Made by a program: the position numbers and the translations under genes. From Microbacterium sp. 1S1 (GTDB lineage: Bacteria; Actinomycetota; Actinomycetes; Actinomycetales; Microbacteriaceae), in assembly GCF_008271365.1 (NCBI RefSeq), contig NZ_CP043430.1, positions 1,054,001-1,118,000 of the forward strand: DNA of 64,000 bases. Reading direction: 5' to 3'. Of this stretch, positions 34,760-43,269 are shown piece by piece (the first letter of the stretch is position 1; every line of letters starts with the position of its first letter). Under the pieces are notes generated by a model. The model saw only the letters and a list, made by a program, of their open reading frames with translations. It was not told the origin of the DNA and did no database searches.

Positions 34760-35092
34760 ATGGAGACCACATCCGAGGTAACGCACGAGACCGATGGCGA
34801 CGCGCGGTCGGGGATCGCACTCGAGGCGGAGGAGGCCGAGCTCGCACAGCGGCGACGGGTGGCCGTGAACCGCTTCGGGTGGATCGTCGCGTGGGGTGTG
34901 TCCGTCGTCGCCCTGATCCTCGGCATCAGTCTTACGGGAGTCGGGACGGCCGAGCACATCGTCGAGTACAGCGACGGCTACGACGTCTTCAGGCGAGAGG
35001 TCTGGCCCGCGGGTCTCGTGCTCCTCGGCGTCGGTGCGCTCGGCGTCATCGCCACGGCCCTCGCCACGGCGGTCCTCACGCAGAGGCGCTGA
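34760..35092 (+). CDS. Two-helix membrane protein of unknown function
   Basis: A 110-residue protein. An acidic N-terminus of about 30 residues precedes a helix near residues 40-60, a short outside loop (EHIVEYSDGYDVFRR) and a second helix near 84-106. No family was recognised. It ends just before a strong terminator hairpin. Confidence 0.65.
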   Translation: METTSEVTHETDGDARSGIALEAEEAELAQRRRVAVNRFGWIVAWGVSVVALILGISLTGVGTAEHIVEYSDGYDVFRREVWPAGLVLLGVGALGVIATALATAVLTQRR

Positions 35093-35105
35093 CCTCACAC
35101 GCAGA

Positions 35106-35136
35106 ACGCCCCCGCCGTTCGGGTCGGCGGGGGCGT
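35106..35136. terminator. Bidirectional GC-rich terminator hairpin
   Basis: A perfect 12-bp stem, ACGCCCCCGCCG (35106-35117) and CGGCGGGGGCGT (35125-35136), surrounds the loop TTCGGGT. It separates the convergent membrane-protein and SDR genes and probably ends both transcripts. Confidence 0.8.
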
Positions 35137-35154
35137 CGGTTCCCTGCAGTCGCG

Positions 35155-36156
35155 TTACTGCACGGACCAGCCTCCGTCGGAGGCGAGGATGGCGCCGTTG
35201 ATGTTCACGGCGTCATCCGAGAGCAGGAAGGTGATCGACGCGGCCAGGTGCTCGGCGGTCGCGACGGTCGGGATGGCCTGCTGGAACGGGGCGAGGCGGC
35301 CGGAGCCGTACTCGGACATGTGCGGGGGCATCGGGATGCCGGTGGCGACGCCGCCCGGGGCGACGGAGTTCACGCGGATGCCCTTCGGCCCGTACATGAA
35401 GGCGGCCGACTTGGTGACGCCGATGATGCCGTGCTTGCTGGCCGTGTAGGCGTTGCCCGAGGCGTTGCCGCGGAGGCCCGCCTCGCTCGACACGTTGAGG
35501 ATCGCGCCGCGACCGGCCTTCTCCATGACGGGGAGGACCGCGCGCATGAGCTTGAACGGAGCCGTCAGGTTGATCGCGATGACGCGGTCCCACACGGCAT
35601 CCGGGGTCTCGCCGGCGGGGGAGAAGTCGTCGTTGATGCCGGCGACATTCGCGAGCCCGTCGATGCGGTCGCCCGCGGCGGCGACGACGGCGTCGATCGC
35701 CTCCTGCGTGGTGAGATCGCCTGCGACCGTGACGATGTCCGCGTCCGGCAGCTCGGCCTTGAGAGCGTCGAGCTTCTCGGCCGCGATGTCGCTCGCGATC
35801 ACGCGTCCGCCTTCCCGGGCGATGCGCGAGGCGGTGGCCTTGCCGATGCCGGAGGCGGCGCCCGTGACGATGACGGTCTTGCCGGCGAAGCGGCCCGCGG
35901 TGACCTTCTCGGTCCAGCCCTCGGAGGCGTCGTCCTCGGGGAGCTCGCCGTTGTTCGCGGCGCGCACGAGGTCGTCGACGACCGACTGCGGGAGCTGGCC
36001 CTGGCTCATGGCGACGAGCTGCTGCAGGGGGAGTCCGAGCACGGGGGTGAGGAGTTCGGGGTCGGCGCCCGTCTGCTCGAACAGGCCGCGGATGAGCGGG
36101 CCGCCCGTGGGGTCGTTCATCCAGGCGCCGATGGTGGAGTGTGCGGTGAGGGCCAT
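35155..36156 (-). CDS. Short-chain dehydrogenase with N-terminal extension
   Basis: A 333-residue protein. The SDR domain starts near residue 89 with TVIVTGAASGIG and has NVAG (family NNAG) near 170, the catalytic serine in NVSSEAG near 217 and Tyr-Lys in YTASKHG near 232-236. The first 85 residues form a separate helical region (GGPLIRGLFEQTGADPELL) not seen in ordinary SDRs. AAGGAG precedes ATG 36156. The divergent TetR gene is a likely regulator. The natural substrate is unknown. Confidence 0.85.
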   Translation of the reverse strand: MALTAHSTIGAWMNDPTGGPLIRGLFEQTGADPELLTPVLGLPLQQLVAMSQGQLPQSVVDDLVRAANNGELPEDDASEGWTEKVTAGRFAGKTVIVTGAASGIGKATASRIAREGGRVIASDIAAEKLDALKAELPDADIVTVAGDLTTQEAIDAVVAAAGDRIDGLANVAGINDDFSPAGETPDAVWDRVIAINLTAPFKLMRAVLPVMEKAGRGAILNVSSEAGLRGNASGNAYTASKHGIIGVTKSAAFMYGPKGIRVNSVAPGGVATGIPMPPHMSEYGSGRLAPFQQAIPTVATAEHLAASITFLLSDDAVNINGAILASDGGWSVQ

Positions 36157-36205
36157 ACTCTTTCTCCTTGCTCGGGTTTCGCAACGGTGCGTCTACTTAT
36201 GTTCC

Positions 36206-36225
36206 AGTGTACGCCTGAGTACGCT
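36206..36225. promoter_or_regulatory. Candidate TetR operator AGTGTAC-N6-GTACGCT
   Basis: Inverted arms AGTGTAC and GTACGCT (one mismatch) flank six bases in the 75-bp gap between the SDR and TetR genes. It ends 6 bp before the GTG start at 36232. Confidence 0.55.
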
Positions 36226-36231
36226 CGAAAG

Positions 36232-36801
36232 GTGCCCCGCCCTCGTAGTGAAAAGGCCCGCCAGTCCGTGCTGGAGGCGATGCGTCGCGCGCTCGCCGCA
36301 GACGGATACGAGGCCGTGACGATCGAGGGCCTGGCCGAGTCGGCGGAGGTGTCGAAGCAGACGATCTACCGGTGGTGGCCGTCGAAGGCCGCGATCCTCG
36401 GAGAGGCGCTGCTTGAGGGGACCGTCCCTGGTTCAGATGTCGTCGTGCCCATGACGGACGACCTCGGCGCGGACCTGCGCGCATGGTTCACAGCGGTGTC
36501 CGCGGGGCTCGCTCGGCCCGAGGGTGTCTCGCTCGCGCGGGCGCTCATCGAGGTGACGGCAGCTGATCCGGAGTTGGGGCTCGTCTTGAACGAGCGGCTG
36601 GCGACGCCGATCCGGGAATGGGTGGCGGAGCGGATCTCCCGCGGACGCGCGGACGGAGACGTACGGGCGGACGTGGATGCGGCCGCGGTCGCCGACGAGT
36701 TCATCGCGATCGCCTCGTACTCCGCTCTTATCGGACAGCCGTTGAGTGCGGAGCGGGTGGAGGAGACGGTGGTGCGTTTGCTCTGGGGGATCGCGGCGTA
36801 A
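36232..36801 (+). CDS. TetR/AcrR family regulator divergent from SDR
   Basis: A 189-residue regulator with the helix-turn-helix VTIEGLAESAEVSKQTIYRW near residues 28-47, close in type to the regulator at 26333. GTG 36232 is chosen because it starts at the usual PRPRSEKARQ region and lies after the operator-like repeat. ATG 36199 would place the operator inside the gene. It is expected to repress the divergent SDR. Confidence 0.8.
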   Translation: MPRPRSEKARQSVLEAMRRALAADGYEAVTIEGLAESAEVSKQTIYRWWPSKAAILGEALLEGTVPGSDVVVPMTDDLGADLRAWFTAVSAGLARPEGVSLARALIEVTAADPELGLVLNERLATPIREWVAERISRGRADGDVRADVDAAAVADEFIAIASYSALIGQPLSAERVEETVVRLLWGIAA

Positions 36802-36979
36802 CTAGCCCGCGGCCGGTGCTCGATGGGTCCTGAGGTGCTCGCGGCCATGTGGCGGGAGGCTTAGGCGGACGCAGAATATCAATAACGTCCTCATATGTAT
36901 GCTTTCATTGCTCATGTGGCCAAGCTTGGCGGATGAGGCCAACTATCGGCGGGCCGCTACGAGTGAATGGACCACAGAG

Positions 36980-37501
36980 ATGGTGCGCAGAACAAGCGAA
37001 CTCGTCGTCGCGATAGCCGCCACCCTTGCCCTCATGACAATGATGGCCTCACCGGCTCATGCATCCGACAGCGACGTTGATGGCGCGGAGTCTGTTGCGG
37101 CCACCATTGAGGCGGCGACCCCGACAACGACTCTGTCCGAGCCGGGGTTGGTCGATAGCGGCCGGTTGAGCACGACGGCAGGGGAGATTTCAGCGGCCGT
37201 ACCACTTTCGGCTGAAGAGAACGTCGTTGTGAGTGTGCCGATTGATGGAGGCAGCCAGACCGAAAGTCGGGTCATCGAGCTACCTGACGAGATCCCCATC
37301 AGCGATGGCGTGGTGGCCGAGGATGGCACCGTCGTCTTCACTGCCGACGACAGTTCCGGTGATGCAGTTGCTGTGCAGACACTCGCCGACGGATCGACGC
37401 GGATCCACAGGTCAACATCGCGCAGGGCGACAAACCCGAAGACCTGCTTGTTCCTGACGGCCGCTCCGGTTCCGGGCGTCATCATGAGGATCACGTGCTG
37501 A
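36980..37501 (+). pseudogene. N-terminal part of a secreted protein, apparently disrupted
   Basis: From ATG 36980 a signal peptide (ELVVAIAATLALMTMMASPAHA) leads into an acidic beta-rich segment with AEDGTVVFTADDSSGDA. This resembles the first half of the intact secreted protein at 38729-39745. Near residue 140 the sequence stops looking protein-like. In another frame a plausible continuation (VNIAQGDKPEDLLVPDGRSG and on) ends at 37518, so a single-base loss near 37409 may have shifted the frame. The domain that normally follows appears only at 37799-38086. The bases here are less GC-rich than the surroundings. Confidence 0.55.
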
Positions 37502-37520
37502 TGGTTTGGGGAGGGTGACC

Positions 37521-37802
37521 ATGACGATAGGTATCGAAGGCGAGATCCTGGTGTACGTGTTGACAGCTTCCCTGGCTGTTAGCGCAGGTCTCGTGCTCGG
37601 CGGACCGTCGTCGAGCACTCACCAATGGATGGGACTCACCTCCGGTCTTCTCATAGTGGTGGTCGTGGTCGTGGCCGGGTTCGCTCTCGGGCTGAACGCC
37701 CCGTGGGTCGGTCCGATCTTCGCTCTCGTGTGCATGTTGGCGGGGACCCTTGCTGCCACAGCGGCGAAGAGGAACGATCGTGCCTTGACGCCACTGAAGT
37801 GA
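37521..37802 (+). CDS. Small membrane protein inserted in the disrupted locus
   Basis: A 93-residue protein with three hydrophobic segments near residues 9-27, 38-58 and 62-80, and a basic tail. A good GGAGGG stands before ATG 37521. No family was recognised. It lies exactly between the N-terminal and C-terminal pieces of the secreted-protein family, and its TGA overlaps GTG 37799 of the C-terminal piece. Confidence 0.6.
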   Translation: MTIGIEGEILVYVLTASLAVSAGLVLGGPSSSTHQWMGLTSGLLIVVVVVVAGFALGLNAPWVGPIFALVCMLAGTLAATAAKRNDRALTPLK

Positions 37803-38086
37803 GCTTCCCCGTCGTCGCGGATCCGACGGTGCAGTTCTTCGGACCGTACATCCAGGTCCACCTGAACAAAGCGGAGAGTCGCACGGCGATCGGCGGCTAC
37901 GCAGCGTGTGCCGGAGTGTTGAGCAAGTCTCCTGTGCCGTTCGCAAAGCTCCTCCAGGTCTCTTGTACGACAGTCGCCGCGATCGGGGCGTCGCAGCTGG
38001 TGGGCAATCGATGCATCTCGATCCACTACGTTGTCGGTGTTGGTGGGCCGGCGGGTGTGTGGTGGCCGTGGGTGAGGAACTGCTAG
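37799..38086 (+). pseudogene. C-terminal domain of secreted-protein family, detached
   Basis: Ninety-five residues begin SFPVVADPTVQFF, the same PVVADP junction found mid-way in the intact protein at 38729-39745 (YPVVADPAVRGN). A hydrophobic, alanine- and glycine-rich stretch containing HLNKAESRTAIGGYAACAGV and a cysteine-containing end (WVRNC) follow. With no signal peptide of its own it looks like the separated C-terminus of the gene starting at 36980. A GTG at 37799 overlapping the previous stop could still allow translation. Confidence 0.55.
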
Positions 38087-38097
38087 AGGTGGACATC

Positions 38098-38365
38098 ATG
38101 CTCTTCGTCGCGGTGGGCGTAGCTCTTCTCCTCTGGGGGGGCGTTGGTGGGGCGGGTCGGCAGGAAGCTCGGCACTCTTCTCGCCATCGTTCCCGTTCTG
38201 GTGTGGTTCGGGGTCCTTGCGTGGTTCGGCTCGTCGGGCAACCTCGACAGCCCGGCCGGAGATGCGCTTCCGGTGTACCTCGTGATCGGGCTCCTTGCGT
38301 TTACGATCGGAGTCAACCTCACCGATCGCTCCGTGTCCGTGCGCAATTCACGACGGAAGCCATGA
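38098..38365 (+). pseudogene. Small membrane protein with frameshift in a G run
   Basis: From ATG 38098 the protein begins MLFVAVGVALLLWGG and then loses a sensible frame after the seven-G run at 38135-38141. With one G fewer the reading continues as VGRVGRKLGTLLAIVPVLVW and ends at 38365, giving an 88-residue protein with three membrane helices. Whether the extra base is real or a sequencing error cannot be judged here. Confidence 0.6.
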
Positions 38366-38510
38366 CCCGGGCGGTGTGTGATGCCGGCGTGTCCGGGACT
38401 ACACGGCTGCGCTCGGGATGCGTGGAATCAACGAGCGGTGTGCGGGTATGGGACGACCCCGCCACCCTGATGGGTAGCGGGGCCGATCAAGCAGAGCTGT
38501 AGACCCTTGG

Positions 38511-38720
38511 TCACTCCTTTCGGAGGAGGATGCTTCCGAAGCCGACGAGCATGAGGCATGCGCCAAGCAGGCCAGTCAGAGCAGCAGGTGCGAGGTTGCC
38601 AGTCGTGTGCTCCGCGTCTGAGATGTAGCCCTCAGCAATCGCCATGACGATGGCGAGGATGATGACGCCGGCACCGACGAATCCTATGCTGACCATCGCT
38701 CGTCTCGTTCGTTGCTTCAC
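38511..38720 (-). CDS. Small two-helix membrane protein
   Basis: A 69-residue protein starting at GTG 38720 with AGGAG six bases upstream. Helices lie near residues 9-29 and 45-63. It follows the secreted-protein gene by 8 bp and is probably co-expressed with it. No family was recognised. Confidence 0.65.
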   Translation of the reverse strand: MKQRTRRAMVSIGFVGAGVIILAIVMAIAEGYISDAEHTTGNLAPAALTGLLGACLMLVGFGSILLRKE

Positions 38721-38728
38721 AATCGCTC

Positions 38729-39745
38729 CTACGGGTTGCAGCCTGCGGCCAAGACGTCGCTGTACCTTACGTCAGGCCGCCACGCGTCGAGGTTCCATGG
38801 CGACTTGAAAGGGGCGATGTCGACGTGGCACCGAAGCTGGTTGTAGAACTTGTTGCCCTCGTATTGCGCACTCACCCAGAGCTTGTATTCCGCCCACCAA
38901 TTGGAGAACGGCGTGATCGCCCAGCCGGAGCGGGGGGTGACTCCAACGGTGGTGCCGTAGCGGCTCCAGCTGAGCTTCACGTCGGTGATGAGGTTTCCCC
39001 GGACAGCAGGGTCTGCAACGACCGGATACGCGAAGTCCGACCTGTGGCCCACGACCTGCACCAGCGTGTTCCCCCGCTGCTCGTATCGGGTGGGCACGTC
39101 GCGACCGTTGGCATCCTTTTCCCAGGCCGGATCGATCATTGCTGCCGGCTGGCCGGTCTCGTCAAGAATGGCGAAGTATCCGTCTCCTGCATCGACGAGC
39201 TGGCCGCCGTCAGCAACGGTGATCGGATACTCGTAGATAGTAGGGGCTGATGCGGTTTCGATGATGGTCGTGATCTGGACGACCCCGTCTTCGCGAACCA
39301 GCGGGACAGTGGTGGATCCATCGGTGTTGTCGAAGTGGACGAGGCCGTCCCCATCAGCAATGCCATGCGCAGCCTCCGAAGCGTTGGGGAGCCCGACGGT
39401 CACGACGTTGCCGCCCTGATCCAGCGCGACGCCCGCCGAGGCATCTCCTGGAATCGTGATGGCTGTATCCCTCTCGGGGATGTCCACCAAGTAGTCCTCG
39501 GTGTTCGCGCTCTCTTGTACGGCGAGCACCTCCGAGTTCGCAGCCCCAGGCGTGGCCGATTCGATGACCTCCAGCGTACTGAGATCGTCGATCGGGTCAG
39601 CTGCCATTGCGGGAGATGCAGCACCGACGGACAAGGCTGCGACTGCGACGGAAAGGAGAGCGGCACGCCCTGGCAGCCCGACGAGGGTCAGCCTGTGGAT
39701 GCTTGTGCCACTTCCCGACTTGCTCCTGTTCTCGGCGATGTTCAT
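38729..39745 (-). CDS. Secreted protein with PVVADP junction, intact family member
   Basis: A 338-residue protein. A signal peptide ends in AALSVGAASPAMAA near residue 50. The middle is beta-rich and acidic (about residues 60-230), then SDFAYPVVADPAVRGN near 250 leads to a C-terminal domain with several tryptophans (GWAITPFSNWWAEYKLWVSA) and a cysteine pair (LRCHVD, AAGCNP). ATG 39745 is chosen because AAGGAG lies five bases upstream. ATG 39748 is too close. Function is unknown. Related actinobacterial proteins are exported and occur in variable regions. Confidence 0.72.
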   Translation of the reverse strand: MNIAENRSKSGSGTSIHRLTLVGLPGRAALLSVAVAALSVGAASPAMAADPIDDLSTLEVIESATPGAANSEVLAVQESANTEDYLVDIPERDTAITIPGDASAGVALDQGGNVVTVGLPNASEAAHGIADGDGLVHFDNTDGSTTVPLVREDGVVQITTIIETASAPTIYEYPITVADGGQLVDAGDGYFAILDETGQPAAMIDPAWEKDANGRDVPTRYEQRGNTLVQVVGHRSDFAYPVVADPAVRGNLITDVKLSWSRYGTTVGVTPRSGWAITPFSNWWAEYKLWVSAQYEGNKFYNQLRCHVDIAPFKSPWNLDAWRPDVRYSDVLAAGCNP

Positions 39746-40149
39746 CATTGCTCCTTCGCTGATCATCCCGCCGACGTGTAAGACGTTACCCTGCACAGGG
39801 GGCCATGTCTGTCCGCCTTTAGGCCGACAGGCCGTGACAGAAAACGGGGTGCGCAGAGAGTCGGAAGCGATGCCGGAGACACGGGGGTAACGCAACGGTG
39901 AAAGGCGTCGCTGACCAGGCTGAGTGGATCTTGGCCCTATGTCGGGGTCGGCGTGCGCAGCGGCGCGATCGCGTACGTGGGCGGCACCGGTTTCGACCCA
40001 GAGCTGCGCGCATCTCGCCGAGGGCGGAACGGCGAGCGAACGGCGCGAAGCATTCATTCAGGCGGTAGACGTTCGCCGTGGGCAGGTAGGGCAAGAATCT
40101 GCTGCCCCGGGGTCGCCTCTTGGGGGTGGGCCGGGTTCTCCCCTGCAGT
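39746..40149. other. 404-bp gap without recognised gene
   Basis: The gap between the secreted-protein start and the end of the sigma-factor gene holds the promoter region of the former near 39770-39830 (AT-richer, with an inverted GTCTGTCCGCCTTTAGGC stretch). I found no gene, RNA or repeat that I can support in the rest. Confidence 0.5.
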
Positions 40150-41451
40150 TCACGTCGATGCCGAGGCGATGTCGTCCGCGTGCTGGGAGTAAGACCGTCG
40201 CTCGCGTTCCGTCGGGGCAGCACGTGCGGCATCGCGAAACGCGGAGCTCGCTTCCTCGTCGCGCCTGAGGCGCTGCAGGAGATCTCCCCGAACCGCTGAG
40301 TAGAGGTGATGTCCTCCCAACGAGCTCTCGAGCGCCTCCGCCAGCGCGAGGGCTTCGGCCGGTCGTCCCGCGTTCGCGACGGCGACCGCACGGTTCAGGC
40401 GGACGAACGGCGATGCATCCACCTGCTCCAGCACCCCGTAGATGTCGGCGATGCGGGTGTGGTCGATCTCCGTCCCCGGGGCGGGGCGGACGTACTCGGC
40501 CGCGACGGTGGCGCGGATGAGGTGCCGTCCGCCGTGGATGCCCGCCCGTGCCGCCTCTTCGACGGCGTCATCGAGAAGCCGCAGCCCCTCCTCGATCTCG
40601 GAGACATCCCACAGGTCGCGATCCTGTTCGTCGAACGGCACGGACAGGCCGTCGGGCGTGGTGCGTGCCGCGCGGCGGGAGTGCTGAAGGAGAAGGAGGG
40701 CGAGAAGACCCGTGAACTCGAGTCGAGCTGGGGAGTCCGCGGGGAGCAGCTGCCGGCACAGCCGAGCGAGTCGAATGGCCTCGGCGCCCGGGTCGGGCTG
40801 GAGTGTCGGATCGGAGTAGCCGATGGTGAACAGGGCGGACAGGACCTCGCAGACGCTCGCGCTTCGGCTGTCGAGCTGCGCGGCATCCGGAACGCGGTAC
40901 GGGATGTTCGCGTGCGCGATCTTGGCCCGCGCCCGCACGAGTCTCTTCTCCATCGTCGCGGGTGCGACCGCGAAGATCCCGGCGAGCTGTTCGATCGACA
41001 CGTTCAGGACGGTGCGGAGCGTCAGCGCTGCGCGTGCCTCCAAGGTCAACGCGGGGTGGCAGGCGGTGAAGATCAGCTTCAGCCGCTCGTCCCCGTGCGG
41101 GAACGCGTCCTCGCGGTCGTCGGCTTCCTGTGTGATGACGACGCCATCGTGCGGCTCGTGCTCCAGCCGGGCCACCGCCCGGCGCTCGGCGTCCGCGTGC
41201 CGGACGAGGTCGATCGCGCGCCGGCGTGCGACGGTCGTGACCCAGGCGGCGGGATTCGCCGGAACCCCGTCGTCTGGCCACCGCTCGACCGCTCGGGCGA
41301 GAGCGTCCTGCGTGGCGTCTTCCGCGAGGGTCCAGTCGTGGACCGTGCCGATCACGCTCGCGACCACGCGGCCGTACTCGATCGATGCCACGTGCCGCAC
41401 GGCGACCATGGCATCCGGAAGCATGCCCGGCGGCTCCTCCGGGGTGGTCAC
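40150..41451 (-). CDS. ECF RNA polymerase sigma factor, DUF6596 type
   Basis: A 433-residue sigma factor. Region 2 spans about residues 20-90 (WTLAEDATQDALARAVERWP). Region 4 lies near 135-185 (LRTVLNVSIEQLAGIFAVAPATMEKRL). The long C-terminal part is the tetratricopeptide-like DUF6596 extension, with GRPAEALALAEALE near 380. Such sigma factors replace an anti-sigma factor by this extension. It starts at GTG 41451, overlapping the YCII gene by 4 bp, which is the usual partner. Confidence 0.88.
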   Translation of the reverse strand: MTTPEEPPGMLPDAMVAVRHVASIEYGRVVASVIGTVHDWTLAEDATQDALARAVERWPDDGVPANPAAWVTTVARRRAIDLVRHADAERRAVARLEHEPHDGVVITQEADDREDAFPHGDERLKLIFTACHPALTLEARAALTLRTVLNVSIEQLAGIFAVAPATMEKRLVRARAKIAHANIPYRVPDAAQLDSRSASVCEVLSALFTIGYSDPTLQPDPGAEAIRLARLCRQLLPADSPARLEFTGLLALLLLQHSRRAARTTPDGLSVPFDEQDRDLWDVSEIEEGLRLLDDAVEEAARAGIHGGRHLIRATVAAEYVRPAPGTEIDHTRIADIYGVLEQVDASPFVRLNRAVAVANAGRPAEALALAEALESSLGGHHLYSAVRGDLLQRLRRDEEASSAFRDAARAAPTERERRSYSQHADDIASAST

Positions 41452-41789
41452 ATCGTCGACCCGAGCGGCCACACGGGGCGCACCTCTACCAGGCCGAACC
41501 GGGCCATCGGGTGTGCGGCGGCGATCTCGATCGCGGCGTCGAGGTCGTCGGCATCGATCACGTCGAACCCGGCGATCCATTCGCGGCTCTCGGTGAACGG
41601 TCCGTCGGCCACGATCCGCTCGCCGGCTCGGACGCGCACGGTCGTGGCGTCTTCGACAGGCCGCAGACGGTCACCCAAGACGTAGGAGCCGCTATCCTGC
41701 AGCGACGCCACCCACTCCCCGGCGTTGTCCTCGGCCTCGACGTAGGGCTCAGCGGTCGGGTCGGTGCAGATGAAAAGTACGTAGCGCAT
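41448..41789 (-). CDS. YCII-related (DGPF domain) protein
   Basis: A 113-residue protein with MRYVLFICTDP at the start and VADGPFTESREWIAGFDVIDADDLDAA, the DGPF signature, near residue 60. The fold is a ferredoxin-like dimer with a putative active-site His-Asp. These proteins are regularly encoded with DUF6596 sigma factors and may sense or detoxify a small compound. It overlaps the sigma gene by 4 bp. Confidence 0.85.
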   Translation of the reverse strand: MRYVLFICTDPTAEPYVEAEDNAGEWVASLQDSGSYVLGDRLRPVEDATTVRVRAGERIVADGPFTESREWIAGFDVIDADDLDAAIEIAAAHPMARFGLVEVRPVWPLGSTM

Positions 41790-42120
41790 GTGTTCTCCTC
41801 CAGGTCTTTCTACATCTACTTACCCAGACGACGGACGACCACCAGCGCAGAGGACACCGATCCGATGTGTGCCCGGAACTCCGGCGCGCGTCGCCATATC
41901 GCTTCATCATCCAGAAGTGCCACACGGCGGCGCCCGTCGCCGCAGTCGCTTCAAGCGCCGGAGCGAGCTGCGGCACAGAGTTCGCTCCCACGAGCACCGC
42001 GAGGAACCAGCCCCATACGCACAAGGTCGCGATGAGATGGCTTCGAGGGCGTGTGATCGTTGCGAACCACGTCGGACGCTCGACGATGAGTGGCTGCTCC
42101 GATCGCTCGTCACGTGCCAT
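41749..42120 (-). CDS. Small membrane protein with doubtful C-terminus
   Basis: A 123-residue frame. Two hydrophobic helices near residues 28-48 and 52-68 are convincing, followed by WMMKRYGDARR. The final 45 residues are tryptophan- and arginine-rich, overlap the YCII start by 41 bp and look like read-through. The true end may be earlier through a frameshift, or the tail is real. It overlaps the upstream gene by 11 bp, and the two share a helix pair ending in MM(K/R)R, so they may be distant paralogues. Confidence 0.5.
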   Translation of the reverse strand: MARDERSEQPLIVERPTWFATITRPRSHLIATLCVWGWFLAVLVGANSVPQLAPALEATAATGAAVWHFWMMKRYGDARRSSGHTSDRCPLRWWSSVVWVSRCRKTWRRTHALRTFHLHRPDR

Positions 42121-42349
42121 CGGGATTCCGGCCCTTCGTCGCCCTACGGGTGAGCCAACGCCTCATCATGTGCAGGTACCACGCGGCACCGATCAGCGCC
42201 GTGATCACGAACAACCACGGCCCTGTAGGGGGATAGAGCACTGAGAGCACCGTGGCTGCTGCGATCAGCAGGCCCATCGCGATTGTCAGCGCCCGTTCGC
42301 GCCCGCGCTCTGTGATCACTCCCCACCAGGTTCGCGGCACATCCCTCAT
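42110..42349 (-). CDS. Small two-helix membrane protein
   Basis: A 79-residue protein with helices near residues 17-36 and 42-60, then LHMMRRWLTRRATKGRNPDGT. ATG 42349 has AGGAGG nine bases upstream. No family was recognised. It overlaps the next gene by 11 bp and probably forms an operon with it. Confidence 0.6.
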   Translation of the reverse strand: MRDVPRTWWGVITERGRERALTIAMGLLIAAATVLSVLYPPTGPWLFVITALIGAAWYLHMMRRWLTRRATKGRNPDGT

Positions 42350-42512
42350 CTGCAGGGACCTCCTCGGTACGTGTCGACCCACCACACCAAGCCCGGAACG
42401 ACGTACGGCTGGGTGGCGGTGACCTGGACACAGCGTTTCGGCCTGGGCCTTTGGGTGCGAAGCATCGTGGCTCCCTTCTCGTGTGGCTCGGTGTGAGCGA
42501 AAGACGAGTGCA

Positions 42513-43268
42513 TCACCGACTCGCGATGCGCTGCAGGTCCGCATCGGTGACATCCTGAAAGCCGATCGACACGGGCGCGAGGCGAGTGATGCGCGCCTTG
42601 CCACTGTCGTCGGTGTAGTCGATAGACGGGCTCATGACGCGAAAGTCGAAGTCTCCTTCGCACACGAGTTCTGCTGTGACGCTGTGCGACCGGGTGTCCA
42701 ATGAGACCTCGTCTGCGTGGACGTCTGGTGAGCCCGGGTCGAAGCGCTGGACCGACGCCACCTCCTCAGGAACGGGGAAGTCGGCCGTTGTGCACCTCGG
42801 CATCCCGACCACGTCCGCACCGGCGTCTTCGGAGGCGAAATTGTCGGCCGGCTCGCCCCTCAGTGACCAACTGCCGACGGGCACCTGAGTGATCGTTGAC
42901 GAGTCCGCGAAGACGAGGCCGACCGTACGGAACGACAGCCCGGCGGCGGGAATGTCGACAGTGAAGGTGACGTTCCCGAGCGTGACCTCGTTGGCGCCGT
43001 CTCCACGGATGACGGTGAAGTCGCCCGGTGGGATCGACAACTCGTCCGAAAGCACGATGCCGGTGAGGTCCGTCCAGATCGCGTCGTCGGGCTCGGCCAC
43101 GAAGATCAGGTTGATCGGATAGGTCCCGTCGGTCGGCTGGACGATCGTCGCGGATGTCCGTGCGAAGGAGGCGGTCGAAGGTGTCGTTTCCTCCGGAGAG
43201 CAGGATGACAGGATCGCGACGAGGCTCAGTGAGAGCGCCCCCGCCCCCCATCGCAGAAGGCGCTTCAC
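42513..43268 (-). CDS. Lipoprotein of unknown function
   Basis: A 251-residue protein. The signal ends in the lipobox LSSC near residue 20-23, so it is membrane-anchored outside. The rest is beta-rich with a Thr-Asp-Ser composition, and contains Cys in MPRCTTADF and LVCEGDF. No family was recognised. It follows the secreted protein at 43270-43902 by 1 bp, and the two are probably made together. Confidence 0.68.
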   Translation of the reverse strand: MKRLLRWGAGALSLSLVAILSSCSPEETTPSTASFARTSATIVQPTDGTYPINLIFVAEPDDAIWTDLTGIVLSDELSIPPGDFTVIRGDGANEVTLGNVTFTVDIPAAGLSFRTVGLVFADSSTITQVPVGSWSLRGEPADNFASEDAGADVVGMPRCTTADFPVPEEVASVQRFDPGSPDVHADEVSLDTRSHSVTAELVCEGDFDFRVMSPSIDYTDDSGKARITRLAPVSIGFQDVTDADLQRIASR

Positions 43269-43269
43269 G

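Noticed and set aside
39746..40149. Several short open frames in the gap before the sigma-factor gene end
   Set aside because: They lack family motifs, start sites with good ribosome-binding regions or coherent hydrophobic segments.
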